A stretch of 64,000 nucleotides of DNA from CAIKBL01 sp964555355 (GCA_964555355.1 CAZKRY010000008.1:218722-282721); one strand, 5' to 3'; counted from the first letter of the stretch, positions 51,032 to 60,505 are shown. Notes: generated by a model not told the origin, from the sequence alone. A program made the numbers and translations.

Positions 51032-53056
51032 ATGATGGCTGTCGATGTAGGCGGCACGTTTACCGATGTCGTCGCGGTGAAACACGGCAAGATTCTCACC
51101 GCGAAAGTCTCCACCAATACCAAAGAGGTGGAATTGAGCGTAATCGAAGGCGCGGCCGAATTGGGCGCGGAGGATTCCCCGGTCTTCAATCACGCCAGTA
51201 CGCACGGGTTGAATGCGATCATTACGCGCTCATTACCGAAGATTGGATTTTTAACCACTGCGGGCCATCGCGACATTCTCGATATCGGTCGCACCTGGCG
51301 ACCGGTGTCGGCGCTCACCGATCCAAGTTGGCGGCGCAGCTTCGGCGATGCCTCGAAACCGTTGGTGCCGCGCTATTTACGTCGCGGGATTGTGGAGCGG
51401 CTTAAAGCGGATGGCAGTGTGTTCACGCCGCTCGATGAGGCGCAAGCGCGCGCCGAATTGCAGGTTTTAAAACGCTGCAAGGTTGAAGGGATCGCCATCT
51501 GCCTGCTCCACGCCTACACCAACGGCATGCACGAGCAGCGGCTTCGTCAATTGGTGCGCGACGAGCTGGGCGATATTCCGTGTTCGGTCTCGAGCGAGAT
51601 TTCACCTCTCGCAAAAGAATACGCGCGTGCCTCGACCACACTTGTCGATGTCTTCATGAAGATAATTTACGAAGCCTATTCTCAGCGGCTCGATAAGGGC
51701 CTGCGGCAAGTAGGCTTCACCGGACAACTCAATTTCGCCGATTGCACCGCGAATTTGATTCCTGCGAAGGATGCGATGGAAGCGCCGTTTCGCGTGGTGT
51801 TCGCAGGACCCGCGGCGGGCACCGTAGGGAGCGCGCATTTCGGTAATGTTATCGGCGAACCGAATCTCCTGTGCGCCGATGTCGGCGGCACCTCCTGCGA
51901 TATCAGTTTGGTCACACATGGCCAACCGTTCGTGAATACCACTTTCGAACTTGAACACGATTTAATCGTGAACGCCTTATCGAACGATATCTCGAGTATC
52001 GGTGCGGGCGGCGGCAGTATCGTCGCCATCACGCCGAGCGGCGATATCAAAGTGGGACCCGAGAGCGCGGGGGCCTCGCCCGGACCGGCCTGTTACGGTC
52101 GCGGCGGCATGCAACCAACGATGACGGATATCAACTTGCTCGCTGGCATTCTCGATCCGGATGGATTCGCGGGCGGCAAGATGAAACTCGACATCAAGCT
52201 TTCGCGCAAAGCGTTCGAGCACTTGGACACGCCGTTGCCGTTTGAGAGCCGCGTGCGATATGCCTACGACATTGGGTTGAACAACATCGCCGAAGGCATT
52301 TTCAACATCGCAATCAAACAGGGAATCGATCCGCGCGACTATGCGTTGATGGCGTTCGGCGCGGCCGGACCGTTGGTATTGCCTGCGCTGGCCGATCTGG
52401 TGCATGTCAAAAGTGTCATCGTGCCGCCGCACCCTGGATTGTTCTCGGCGCTGGGGTTATTGAGCGCGGATCAGGTTTATGCCACCAGTCAAAGCGCATA
52501 CCAAATCCTGACGCCCGATTGCGCGCCTGCCATGACCAAGATTTACGATGCGATGGAAGTCAAATTGCGTGCGCAACTGGGCGCACATCGCGATGTCGAG
52601 ATATTGCGAGCGTTCGATGGTCAATTGGTGGGCCAAACTTGGGAAACGCCTTTTGTCCCCGTACCCTCTGGGCCGATCACCGCCGACACCATCGCGCAGA
52701 TGATCAAAAATTTTCATGAGGCGTACGCCGCGCGTAACGGCAATCGCTTTGATGCTATCCCGGTGCAAGGGGTGACTTACCGGCTACGCGCGGTCATCAA
52801 AACTGCCAAAGTCAGCTATCCGGAAATACCCAAACGCGACGGGCCGCCGCTGAAGCCCGTCGGCACCAGCGTGCTGCGCTATGTGGCGGATGCCGAGCAG
52901 CTCGCGCAGATCTACCGGCGCGAGGATTTACGCGCGGGCGACGAAGTACGCGGGCCCGCGATCATTCGCGAAGCCCTCTCCACCACTTACATCACGCAGA
53001 ACCAGATCGGTAAGGTCGGGCGCTGCGGTGAAATCCACATTACGCGAAACGAATAA
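51032..53056 (+). CDS. HyuA-type hydantoinase/oxoprolinase family protein
   Basis: A 674-residue ATP-using ASKHA-fold subunit. It starts MMAVDVGGTFTDVVAVKHGKI (phosphate-binding), with ATHGLNAII-like STHGLNAIITR, LLCADVGGTSCDISLV (second nucleotide motif ~287), GAGGGSIV and SAGASPGPACYGRGG. The family includes N-methylhydantoinase A, 5-oxoprolinase and acetone/acetophenone carboxylase subunits; it phosphorylates an amide or enol oxygen before hydrolysis or carboxylation. It forms an operon with the zinc-ribbon gene before and HyuB after (10-base gap). Confidence 0.9.
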   Translation: MMAVDVGGTFTDVVAVKHGKILTAKVSTNTKEVELSVIEGAAELGAEDSPVFNHASTHGLNAIITRSLPKIGFLTTAGHRDILDIGRTWRPVSALTDPSWRRSFGDASKPLVPRYLRRGIVERLKADGSVFTPLDEAQARAELQVLKRCKVEGIAICLLHAYTNGMHEQRLRQLVRDELGDIPCSVSSEISPLAKEYARASTTLVDVFMKIIYEAYSQRLDKGLRQVGFTGQLNFADCTANLIPAKDAMEAPFRVVFAGPAAGTVGSAHFGNVIGEPNLLCADVGGTSCDISLVTHGQPFVNTTFELEHDLIVNALSNDISSIGAGGGSIVAITPSGDIKVGPESAGASPGPACYGRGGMQPTMTDINLLAGILDPDGFAGGKMKLDIKLSRKAFEHLDTPLPFESRVRYAYDIGLNNIAEGIFNIAIKQGIDPRDYALMAFGAAGPLVLPALADLVHVKSVIVPPHPGLFSALGLLSADQVYATSQSAYQILTPDCAPAMTKIYDAMEVKLRAQLGAHRDVEILRAFDGQLVGQTWETPFVPVPSGPITADTIAQMIKNFHEAYAARNGNRFDAIPVQGVTYRLRAVIKTAKVSYPEIPKRDGPPLKPVGTSVLRYVADAEQLAQIYRREDLRAGDEVRGPAIIREALSTTYITQNQIGKVGRCGEIHITRNE

Positions 53057-53066
53057 GGAAGGAACT

Positions 53067-55037
53067 ATGAGCACACAACCACATAGTCCGGCACCGGCCA
53101 ACGTCGGCGAGTTACGCTTGCGTGATTGGAATGAAGCGCGGTTCGCGGAAACTTATCATTGCGACCGGTTCACCGCGATGGTGCTGTCCAATCGGCTGCG
53201 CTACACCGTACAGCACATGAGCACCGGCCTCATGTTCAGTGCGTTCTCGCCTATCATCCGTGATTGGTACGATTTCGCGATCACGATTTCCGGGCCGCCG
53301 GACATGGATTATCCGATGCCCGCCGTCTCGAGCTCGTTGCTGGTGTTCTTGGGCACGATGGAAGACGCCGTGCGCAATACCATCGAAGAATATGGTATCG
53401 AAAATCTACGGCCGGGCGATGTGCTGCTGTGTAACGATCCGTACCGGGTGGGCACGCATGTCAATGACACCTGTTTCATTCGGCCGGTGTTTCACAATGG
53501 CAAGCCCATCGCTTTCGTCAACGTGCGCGCGCATCAACTCGATATGGGCGGCGTGACGCCGGGCGGCTTTAGCGGGACTAAGGCCAATGTCTACGAAAAC
53601 GGCTTGGTGCTCGGGCCGATGCTGCTCTTTCAAAACGACAAACCGGTGCGGTCCACGTTTAGCTTGGTATTCGATAACACCCGTTTCGCCGGCTTCTTGC
53701 AGCCGGACTTCATGACGATGGCCGAGCAACTTAAGCTTGGCGAGCGACTCATTTTGGAAAGCATCGCGCGCTACGGCGAAGCCGCATTCCGCGGCACTGT
53801 GCGCTACTGCTGTGACGTCTCGGCGGAAGCGATGCGCGATGCCATTGACCGCTTGCCGGACGGCGACTATTACACCGAAGAACCGATCGACGCCGACGGC
53901 GCGGGTGACGATGAGCCGATCGTCGTGCGTGCCAAGATCATGAAACGACGCGGCAAACTCGAAGTCGACTTAAGCGGCTCCTCGCGCCAGGCACGTACGT
54001 GTATCAACGCCGGACCGTTGGACGCCAAGACCGCGGTAGGCGCGGCGTTTAAGTTATTGCTCGATCGGCACACGCCGTTTAGCTCGGGCGCGTATCGCCC
54101 GATCGACATCGTGGTGCCGCCGGGCACGGTCATGTCCGCGCTGCCGCCGTCTGGCGCCATCATGTTGTATTGGGAAGTGTCGCAGGCGTTATTGACTGGC
54201 ATTTTGCGCGAACTCGGCGCGGTGATCGGCGCGGATGCGTTCGGCGGCGATTACGGTACGGTGTGTGTGCATAACGCGCACGGCGTGCGCGCTGACGGCA
54301 CGCCATGGCAGAACATTGGCATCGTCGGTGGTGAACACGGGCCCTGGGGCGCGGATCAACATCACGATGGCGAGTCCTATACCGTGCCTTACATGATCAA
54401 CGGACTCGATCCCGCGACAGAGGCGATGGAGCAGGACGCGCCGGTGCTCTTGATGCGTAAGGAATACGTGTGCGATACGGGCGGTGCCGGCTACAACCGC
54501 GGGGGGGCTGCGGTGCTGAAAGACGCTTACTGGGAAACCGCCGGTGAGCACTACAGCATGCCTATCCGCTACAAAAAGCCGACCGGCAACGGCGTGCAAG
54601 GCGGGCAGGCCGGCAAACTCGGTGCGTGCTGGTTGTTCCAAGCGGACGATCCGGCGACGCAGCACTCAGATCACATGATTCCACTTAAAGAAGATGCCTA
54701 TTCGCGCACCACGCCGATCGCCGGCATGCTGGATGAAACGAGCAAAGCACTCGACCCTAACGGCAAGTATTTCTATTTCGCGCGTCAGGCGGTATGGCAT
54801 ACGCGAGAGGGCGCTATGTCGCGCTATATCACCAATGCCGGCGGGGGGTGGGGTGATCCATTCACGCGCGAGCCGGCGAGGGTGCTGGCGGATGTGCGCA
54901 ACCAATATGTCAGCATCGAGGCGGCGCGGGAGAGTTACGGCGTAGTCATCAAAGGGGATCCGGATTTTGATCCGGAGGGACTGACGATTGACGAAGTCGC
55001 GACCCAGAAGCTACGGGGCGTGCGCGCCGTGACTTAG
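53067..55037 (+). CDS. HyuB-type hydantoinase family protein
   Basis: A 656-residue partner of the preceding HyuA protein. Typical segments: VLLCNDPYRVGTHVNDTCFIRPVF, FVNVRAHQLDMGGVTPGGFSGTKANVYENGLVLGP, INAGPLDAKTAVGAAFKLLLD, GGEHGPWGADQHHDGESYTVPYMINGLDP and YITNAGGGWGDPFTREPARVL. It starts at ATG 53067 (GGAAGGA upstream); the longer open frame overlaps hyuA. Longer than the ~520-residue N-methylhydantoinase B, closer to acetophenone carboxylase-type beta subunits. Confidence 0.9.
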   Translation: MSTQPHSPAPANVGELRLRDWNEARFAETYHCDRFTAMVLSNRLRYTVQHMSTGLMFSAFSPIIRDWYDFAITISGPPDMDYPMPAVSSSLLVFLGTMEDAVRNTIEEYGIENLRPGDVLLCNDPYRVGTHVNDTCFIRPVFHNGKPIAFVNVRAHQLDMGGVTPGGFSGTKANVYENGLVLGPMLLFQNDKPVRSTFSLVFDNTRFAGFLQPDFMTMAEQLKLGERLILESIARYGEAAFRGTVRYCCDVSAEAMRDAIDRLPDGDYYTEEPIDADGAGDDEPIVVRAKIMKRRGKLEVDLSGSSRQARTCINAGPLDAKTAVGAAFKLLLDRHTPFSSGAYRPIDIVVPPGTVMSALPPSGAIMLYWEVSQALLTGILRELGAVIGADAFGGDYGTVCVHNAHGVRADGTPWQNIGIVGGEHGPWGADQHHDGESYTVPYMINGLDPATEAMEQDAPVLLMRKEYVCDTGGAGYNRGGAAVLKDAYWETAGEHYSMPIRYKKPTGNGVQGGQAGKLGACWLFQADDPATQHSDHMIPLKEDAYSRTTPIAGMLDETSKALDPNGKYFYFARQAVWHTREGAMSRYITNAGGGWGDPFTREPARVLADVRNQYVSIEAARESYGVVIKGDPDFDPEGLTIDEVATQKLRGVRAVT

Positions 55038-55056
55038 TACTTGTAGCACTTAGCGA

Positions 55057-55079
55057 GCGGTGCTCATCTAGCGCACCGC
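55057..55079. terminator. Hairpin between convergent hyuB and PEP-CTERM genes
   Basis: GCGGTGC (55057-55063) and GCACCGC (55073-55079) form a 7-bp stem in the 65-base convergent gap. No clear T run on either side, so termination is only suggested. Confidence 0.4.
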
Positions 55080-55102
55080 CCGTTGTGTTATTGGTCGCCT
55101 AA

Positions 55103-55873
55103 CTATTTCCGCCGCAGTCGCCGAATCGAGCCAACCCCACTGACCGCTAGCAGCGCAAGCGCCAACGAACTAGGTTCTGGCACCGTACGTTCTATCTGCG
55201 AGTAGCGCTGCTGAAACTGAAAGAGATTGCTAAAGTCAGGTTCGTTATTCGCAAGTGTCGCCCACACCAGAATGTTCTTGGTGACAAACACGGATTTGCG
55301 CGGCGCAAAATCGCTTGACGCAGATGGCTCGTTAAAGGAGCCGTCCGCATTTTCTGATACTTGAGCAAGCATCGAGCCGATATCGGGTGACGGAGCAACG
55401 CTGAAATCAAAGAACTCGTCCGCATCGAGGACTTCGACAATCGTGATTCCGGCATCCCCATCAGCGCCGCCAAGCGAGACGCTGGATTCAATCAAGTCCA
55501 GCGATGCGTCCTTGATAAATAGTTGCGGCTCGAGCGCGGTGACGCGGAACCCAAAAGAAAGATCTACATAGGCAAAAATTCCATTGCCCTCTACCGACAA
55601 TTCGCCGTTCAACACGTTGAAGTTAAGCCCAGGACCCGGATCGAGTCCGCCGTCATTGAGCGTGGTGACATCGATATTGCCGGAATCAAACGTCCGGCCA
55701 GCCTCGGATGTGTCGTAACCGATCAGTTCCCATTGATCGAATAATTTATCGCCGGCTTGCAGTGTGCCGCCGTTCAATAAATCGGTCAGCGGAATCGCCT
55801 GCGCGTTCATCGTAAGTAGGGCCGCCAGTGCGGCGGTGCTTAGGGCTTTGTCTAAGTGTAAAGTCATCTTCAA
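55103..55873 (-). CDS. PEP-CTERM sorting domain protein
   Basis: A 256-residue exported protein with a signal peptide (cleavage near NAQA-IP) and the C-terminal exosortase signal VPEPSSLALALLAVSGVGSIRRLRRK. The middle is an Asp/Gly-rich beta-type domain without recognisable enzyme motifs. RBS AAAGGAG precedes ATG 55873. It lies 56 bases downstream of the IgGFc-like protein gene, with a GC hairpin between them, and probably shares its sigma-54 promoter. Function unknown; presumably a matrix or cell-surface component. Confidence 0.85.
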   Translation of the reverse strand: MKMTLHLDKALSTAALAALLTMNAQAIPLTDLLNGGTLQAGDKLFDQWELIGYDTSEAGRTFDSGNIDVTTLNDGGLDPGPGLNFNVLNGELSVEGNGIFAYVDLSFGFRVTALEPQLFIKDASLDLIESSVSLGGADGDAGITIVEVLDADEFFDFSVAPSPDIGSMLAQVSENADGSFNEPSASSDFAPRKSVFVTKNILVWATLANNEPDFSNLFQFQQRYSQIERTVPEPSSLALALLAVSGVGSIRRLRRK

Positions 55874-55929
55874 TTCTCCTTTGGCGAAGATTTAGCGCCG
55901 CCGGGCGTTGACCGGCGGCTTCCATTTGA

Positions 55930-57711
55930 TTACTGCACCGCGCAGTTCGGGCGCGTGCACTGCTTGATACAGAGCTTGACGTCAATTGGGTTTATGACCC
56001 CATTGCGGTCCGCGTCACGTGTATCGCCCGGCTGCGCGGTCTGTCCGCGCGCGCGGCTGATAAGCGCTAGGTCAAGTTGATCGACATCGGTATCGGTGTC
56101 GACACGACATACCACCGTCTGCTGACCCGGGATCCAAGTCTTGGTGGCATTGGCACTGATCGTACCCACGGACGCGCTAATGGTGTCCCCGCCAAGATTG
56201 GCTCCGGTGTAGCAGTGATCGACGGTGCCGCCGACGGAGGTGAAGCCAAAGCCGCTGTTTGGATTGACGCCGGTGACGACAAAATCCACGCGAATGCCGG
56301 CGAGTGGCAGCGAGTTTTGATCGCGCGCGGTGGCTGTCACGCACTGGTTGGTATTGATGGTGTGCGTGGCGGTGGAAGGCGCCAGTGTCAATTGCGTGAG
56401 CTCTGCGACCTGACCCAACGCGAGGCCTCCCGGATAGCCGTAGGAGTCCGCTTGGTCAAAGCCGTACGACATTAAGCCGAACGGCGTCGGACCGGTAAAC
56501 GTGTGGCTACCGAGTGCAACCGGCACTTTTGCGCCGCTGAAACCGCTGCTTCCGATGGGTTGAAAATCCGCGGCGGGAATGGCTACCCCATTGCGAAGAA
56601 CAGCGCCCACCGCCGTGGTGCGCGCGATGACATTTACAAAGTTAATACTAAAGCCGCTCGCGGGCGTGGTGATGGTGTAGGCGGCCAGGAATTGTTCGGA
56701 CGGCGGGATTGTCAGTTGAAAGGGATCCGAGGTAACGCCATCAAATGACGTGCCGTTCGAGTACTGCGATACGTGAATGGGTTTGTCGGCGGTAATGACT
56801 GACGGCGCGGTAATAATTCTTTCCAAGAATTGACCGCGGCTCAGCGTTGTTTGAAGAACGCCATCAACAAATACCTGCGTGGCATTGTCGCTGGCCATGA
56901 TCCGAAACGTGTCGCCGTTCAAACGCGTGGCTAGCGGGAGCGTGACAAACGACTTTCCCCAGGTGCTGGTCGGCGTCATTTGCTCGACAAGGTGATCGCA
57001 GGCAACGGTGTTGCCGTTTGGAATATTCGCGCATTGATGCGACCCGAATACCGCAATTGGTTTGTCCGAAGTCACGAGCGAGCCGCTGAGATCCGCCGGA
57101 GCAAAATTGGTATTGCGCAACTGATAGCTCTGCCCGCGATTCAGCACAATGTTATAGGGCACGTTGGCGGTGCGAATGCCCGTAGTGACTTTGGGCGTGA
57201 TGGTGACGGTCGTCGCATCCTGGGCGGCGACGAGGCCGAATTGCGTGCCGTTGACGATATTAACGTTGGCATAACCTTGCGTGATGTACTCAAGGCCAAG
57301 GATGTCCACGGGTAAGCCAAGGAAGGCATCGGTCGTACTGGTACGGCGATTCAATCCGTACACGGTGACTTCGCTTTGCGCCGTCACATGAACGCCTTTG
57401 TTCTCAATCGAATCGGACGATTCCATGCGCACGCTGAGTGGCAACGTAATCGTCGTCACGTTACCTGCTGTGACGCTGAAGGGTGCGCTAAAGCCGAGGC
57501 CGGGGATTTCAACGGTGCCGGTGGTGTTGACGCCGCCGGTAATAAATAAATTGACGACCTCGCCCCCGCCGGCAAGATTACCGTTAAACATCAGCCAGAA
57601 TTCAGTTCCGCTGCTGTCAGACTGCGCAGCAAAAGTGGGTGGGGTGGATAGCGCGAGCAGTGATAATACTGTCGCCGCGATTAGGTATCTAAATGATCTC
57701 AGTGTGCGCAT
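55930..57711 (-). CDS. IgGFc-binding-domain surface protein with Ig-like and dockerin-type repeats
   Basis: A 593-residue secreted protein. Signal peptide ends near TFA-AQ. Then an IgGFc-binding-protein N-terminal-type domain (SSGTEFWLMFNGN; VTVYGLNRRTSTTDAFLGLPVDILGLEY; SLVTSDKPIAVFGSHQCANIP, ~35-420), a Big_1-like Ig domain (TNQCVTATARDQNSLPLAGIRVDFVVTG, ~455-525), and two F-hand-like calcium loops (DTDTDVDQLDLALI and DADRNGVINPIDVKLCI) resembling a dockerin at the C-terminus. It lacks a PEP-CTERM tail itself. A sigma-54 promoter lies ~130 bases upstream of ATG 57711. Likely adhesin or matrix protein. Confidence 0.75.
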   Translation of the reverse strand: MRTLRSFRYLIAATVLSLLALSTPPTFAAQSDSSGTEFWLMFNGNLAGGGEVVNLFITGGVNTTGTVEIPGLGFSAPFSVTAGNVTTITLPLSVRMESSDSIENKGVHVTAQSEVTVYGLNRRTSTTDAFLGLPVDILGLEYITQGYANVNIVNGTQFGLVAAQDATTVTITPKVTTGIRTANVPYNIVLNRGQSYQLRNTNFAPADLSGSLVTSDKPIAVFGSHQCANIPNGNTVACDHLVEQMTPTSTWGKSFVTLPLATRLNGDTFRIMASDNATQVFVDGVLQTTLSRGQFLERIITAPSVITADKPIHVSQYSNGTSFDGVTSDPFQLTIPPSEQFLAAYTITTPASGFSINFVNVIARTTAVGAVLRNGVAIPAADFQPIGSSGFSGAKVPVALGSHTFTGPTPFGLMSYGFDQADSYGYPGGLALGQVAELTQLTLAPSTATHTINTNQCVTATARDQNSLPLAGIRVDFVVTGVNPNSGFGFTSVGGTVDHCYTGANLGGDTISASVGTISANATKTWIPGQQTVVCRVDTDTDVDQLDLALISRARGQTAQPGDTRDADRNGVINPIDVKLCIKQCTRPNCAVQ

Positions 57712-58034
57712 TAGGGTTCCCTCCTAAAGTTCAAAGTAGTTCCGTAACGGGTGGGTGACACTCGAGGCGCTACCAAAGAACGGCGCTGAGACGCGTAGTG
57801 ACTTTGGAAGGCCTACAATCGTCAACAAACCTTGTCTAATCCCTGCAAGGCCTGCGCCAGATTTTTTAACCCATTGGATAATCAAGAAATTCTGCATCTG
57901 GCGGTCATTCGATTAGGTATCAATGTAAAAACCGTTGACATTTCCTTAGAAAATTCCAGGAAATGGTCCCGGTTTTCGTAAAGATTGTTGACAGGCCAAC
58001 TGCTGTAAGCGGTTTTTACCGGACTAATGTGCCG
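57712..58034. other. Intergenic region upstream of the surface-protein operon
   Basis: A 323-base gap between the alkB 3' end and the surface-protein 5' end. It contains the sigma-54 element at 57844-57859 and two TTGACA hexamers read rightward (in CCGTTGACATT and ATTGTTGACAGG, ~57.93-57.99 kb) with no gene to serve on that strand. I see no RNA gene or conserved ORF. Confidence 0.5.
57844..57859 (-). promoter_or_regulatory. Sigma-54 (-24/-12) promoter
   Basis: On the minus strand TGGCGCA, four bases, TTGCA: GG and GC are ten bases apart, matching RpoN sites. It precedes the IgGFc-like surface protein gene with a ~120-base leader. Confidence 0.7.
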
Positions 58035-58694
58035 CTAACGCGCCCGCCGAAAAGTCAGATTAATCCTGACCTCTCCCGCGAACGGATGCTGGTCTTTTTT
58101 GAGTGTCGCGACGCCGTGATAAAACCGCCGTGCGGGTCCGCCCCACACCGCGACATCGCCATGCTGCACGAGGATCCGCTGGCAGCGGTCCTTCCGCGAA
58201 GGGCCGCCGAATAAGAACGTGGCGGGCACGCCGAGCGAGACGGATACGATCGGCGCGCCGAAATTGAGCTCGTCTTGATCGATGTGCAGGCTCAGTTTGG
58301 TGCCCGGCGAATAGCGATTCACCAAGCAACAATCGGGCGCGAAATCAGCAAATCCAGTGGCGTTCGCCGCCTGTGTTGCCAGCTCGAGAAAAGTTGGCGA
58401 CATTGCAGGCCATGGCTTGCCGGACTCTGGATCGGTTGGCGAGTAGCGGTAACCACGTCGGTCACTCACCCAGCCATAGGCGCCGCAATTCGTCATCGCG
58501 ACTGACATCCGATAGCCGCCTGGGGTTAATAAATGGCGGAATGGCGCGGCGGTAGTGATGTCATACACGGCTCGCTGAATGTCCGCCGCATAAGGCAGCG
58601 CATAGCCACGCAAAATCACCGCACCGTCCGCGAGCGGCGTGACGGTCGTGGCATTTTCTTGTGCGAAAAGATCGGGTTGTTGCGACATGCTCAA
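58035..58694 (-). CDS. alkB: AlkB-type DNA dealkylating dioxygenase
   Basis: A 219-residue Fe(II)/2-oxoglutarate dioxygenase that oxidatively removes methyl groups from 1-methyladenine and 3-methylcytosine. Iron ligands are HxD in LSLHIDQDE and the distal His in RRFYHGVATL; the 2-oxoglutarate Arg is in RINLTFRR at the C-terminus; NRYSPGTKL and SVSLGVPATFLFGG are typical. ATG 58694 overlaps the sigma-factor stop (ATGA), so it is the last gene of the ECF41 operon, an unusual place for alkB, normally tied to Ada. Confidence 0.93.
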   Translation of the reverse strand: MSMSQQPDLFAQENATTVTPLADGAVILRGYALPYAADIQRAVYDITTAAPFRHLLTPGGYRMSVAMTNCGAYGWVSDRRGYRYSPTDPESGKPWPAMSPTFLELATQAANATGFADFAPDCCLVNRYSPGTKLSLHIDQDELNFGAPIVSVSLGVPATFLFGGPSRKDRCQRILVQHGDVAVWGGPARRFYHGVATLKKDQHPFAGEVRINLTFRRAR

Positions 58695-59566
58695 CCGACA
58701 AGGTGCGCAAGTTTGTCCGGATTGCGTTGCACATAAATATCCGCAATCCGATTGTCTTGAGTACAGCTAAAGGTAATTGTCTGCAGGAATTCACCGTCGG
58801 CGCCACGAAGGATAAATCCAGGTTCGCCGTTTAAGTATGCGGGTTCTGCCATAACGCTGCCGGGTGCGTATAGACTCGCAAAGCCAAGGATTACTTGCGC
58901 AATGCGCGCGGCGCCAAACAACGGTTTGGGCACGGCGGCGACCTTTCCGCCGCCATCCGAAAAAAACCCGGCGTCTTCAGCCAACAGTTGAGTCAGCGCG
59001 GAAAGATCACCGCTTGAAACGGCACTGATAAAACTCTGTTGGAGGCGATGTGCAATTGCCTGCCCGACACGATAACGCGGGCGGCTTGTTTGTAAATGCG
59101 CGCGCGCGCGAGTTGCCAACTGGCGGCAAGCTGCCGCCTCGCGCTGTAACATCGCGCCGATTTCGGCGAAAGAAAAATCGAATACTTCATGTAAGACCCA
59201 CGCCGCACGTTCGAGCGGCGAGAGCCGTTCCAGCACGCAGAGCAACGCCATACTCAGATCTTCCGCCACGGAGAGCCGAGTGGCCGGATCTAGCGCATCG
59301 TCGCTTGGTTCGGTAAGCAACGGTTCGGGTAACCATTGACCCACATATTGCGCACGGCGCGCATGCGCCGATGTCAGACGGTCGAGGCTTAAGTTGGTGA
59401 CGATCCGCGCGAGATAGGCCCGCGGGTTGTCGATCGAGTTCTCGGCGACATCCCGCCAACGTATCCACGCGTCTTGTAGCACATCGTCGGTGTCGCTGAC
59501 GCAACCTAAGAGCCGATACGCCAGTCCGCGTAGAAACGGCCGCTGAATTTCAAATTGATCGCTCAC
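58691..59566 (-). CDS. ECF41-group RNA polymerase sigma factor
   Basis: A 291-residue sigma factor with region 2 (FLRGLAYRLLGCVSDTDDVLQDAWIRWRD), region 4 (LSPLERAAWVLHEVFDFSFAEIGAML) and a C-terminal SnoaL-like domain ending in NPDKLAHL, the ECF41 hallmark. In this group the extension, not a separate anti-sigma factor, controls activity. GTG 59566 has AAAGGAG five bases upstream; the open frame to 59914 is rejected. It overlaps both neighbours. A matching promoter lies upstream of the operon (60536-60562), implying autoregulation. Confidence 0.9.
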   Translation of the reverse strand: MSDQFEIQRPFLRGLAYRLLGCVSDTDDVLQDAWIRWRDVAENSIDNPRAYLARIVTNLSLDRLTSAHARRAQYVGQWLPEPLLTEPSDDALDPATRLSVAEDLSMALLCVLERLSPLERAAWVLHEVFDFSFAEIGAMLQREAAACRQLATRARAHLQTSRPRYRVGQAIAHRLQQSFISAVSSGDLSALTQLLAEDAGFFSDGGGKVAAVPKPLFGAARIAQVILGFASLYAPGSVMAEPAYLNGEPGFILRGADGEFLQTITFSCTQDNRIADIYVQRNPDKLAHLVG

Positions 59567-60126
59567 GTCACTCCTTTGGCGAGCGGCGACATTGGGATTA
59601 CCCGAATCACTTGCGTGCCCACCTGGACCAACCCGCAAGCATGCCCGTATCCCAGCGCATATTTTAAGTGAGGGAAGACCCGCGATGCAGTGAGTGTCAG
59701 GGCGAGCGCTGCGAGTGCTGCATCGCCCCAGGCCGCGCGAATTTCTTCGCGCCGGGTGTCGGCCGACGGGTCGTGCGTCAGCACCGCTTGCGCATACCGC
59801 CAGCCGCGTGCCGTTGCCTCGTCGAGTGCCGCGAGATCCTGCGTCAAAATTGCTTGGAGCGTCGCGGGTGAGAGTCCCGCCTCTTGCGCCATCTTGACCA
59901 CGAGCGCGGTGCATGGGCCGCAGTCCTCATACAAGGTAGCGGCAAGCTTCACGGCAAACCACGCGCCAAGCGGTGCGTCGGCACGATAGCTCGACATCCA
60001 CGTGGCCGGTAAAAAACGGAGCAGTGCTTGCGTGCGCGCAGCCAATAACACATGAGCATATTGCATATCGTATGCGTAACGCCGTTCAAAGCGGTGGATC
60101 ATGGCGGCTAAAAGACGTTTAAGCAT
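59563..60126 (-). CDS. AhpD/carboxymuconolactone decarboxylase-like protein
   Basis: A 187-residue all-helical protein with the redox motif YEDCGPCTALVVKMAQEAG (CxxC, ~residues 69-72), as in AhpD-like peroxidatic/disulfide proteins. Proteins of this family (the 'C' of COE genes) are the standard partners of ECF41 sigma factors. Start ATG 60126 (MLKRLLAAMIHRFERR) overlaps the end of the upstream membrane-protein gene by 8 bases; its TGA overlaps the sigma-factor GTG. Confidence 0.8.
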   Translation of the reverse strand: MLKRLLAAMIHRFERRYAYDMQYAHVLLAARTQALLRFLPATWMSSYRADAPLGAWFAVKLAATLYEDCGPCTALVVKMAQEAGLSPATLQAILTQDLAALDEATARGWRYAQAVLTHDPSADTRREEIRAAWGDAALAALALTLTASRVFPHLKYALGYGHACGLVQVGTQVIRVIPMSPLAKGVT

Positions 60127-60505
60127 GGGAAACTCCTTCACGCGTATTGCGCAGGCTCCAGCAGCCGAGCAGCGGCAAGGCCACCACCAACGGTGCATCC
60201 CGCATCAGGTCCCAAGCCGCACGGTGGCCAAGCGCGGTGTCCGCGATATGGATCGCGCCATGCAATAACAAAAAGGCGCAGGCCCAACCCGCCGCGGGGA
60301 TCATCCGTCTCCCCCAGCAAGCCACCGCGCCGAAAGCGAGTCCGCTCGCAAGGTAAGCGGCCCCGATATCCCGCACGAAGTGGGGGTTGAAAGCGCCGGT
60401 TTCCACAACCCCCGGCACAGTCGAAAACCACAGTTGTGGTGCCAATAACATCCATAATCCATTCGTGCTTAACACAACGCTCAAAACAAATTGGAAAGTG
60501 CGCAT
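60119..60505 (-). CDS. Small four-helix membrane protein
   Basis: A 128-residue hydrophobic protein with about four membrane segments (residues ~5-27, ~45-65, ~70-90, ~100-118). I do not recognise a specific family; it resembles DUF4345/DoxX-like small membrane proteins. RBS GAGGAG precedes ATG 60505. It is the first gene of the ECF41 operon and lies 30 bases after the sigma-type promoter. Confidence 0.7.
   Translation of the reverse strand: MRTFQFVLSVVLSTNGLWMLLAPQLWFSTVPGVVETGAFNPHFVRDIGAAYLASGLAFGAVACWGRRMIPAAGWACAFLLLHGAIHIADTALGHRAAWDLMRDAPLVVALPLLGCWSLRNTREGVSHA

Noticed and set aside
59567..59914. N-terminal extension of the ECF41 sigma factor
   Set aside because: It overlaps the AhpD-like gene, while GTG 59566 has a good RBS and matches sigma region 2 spacing.
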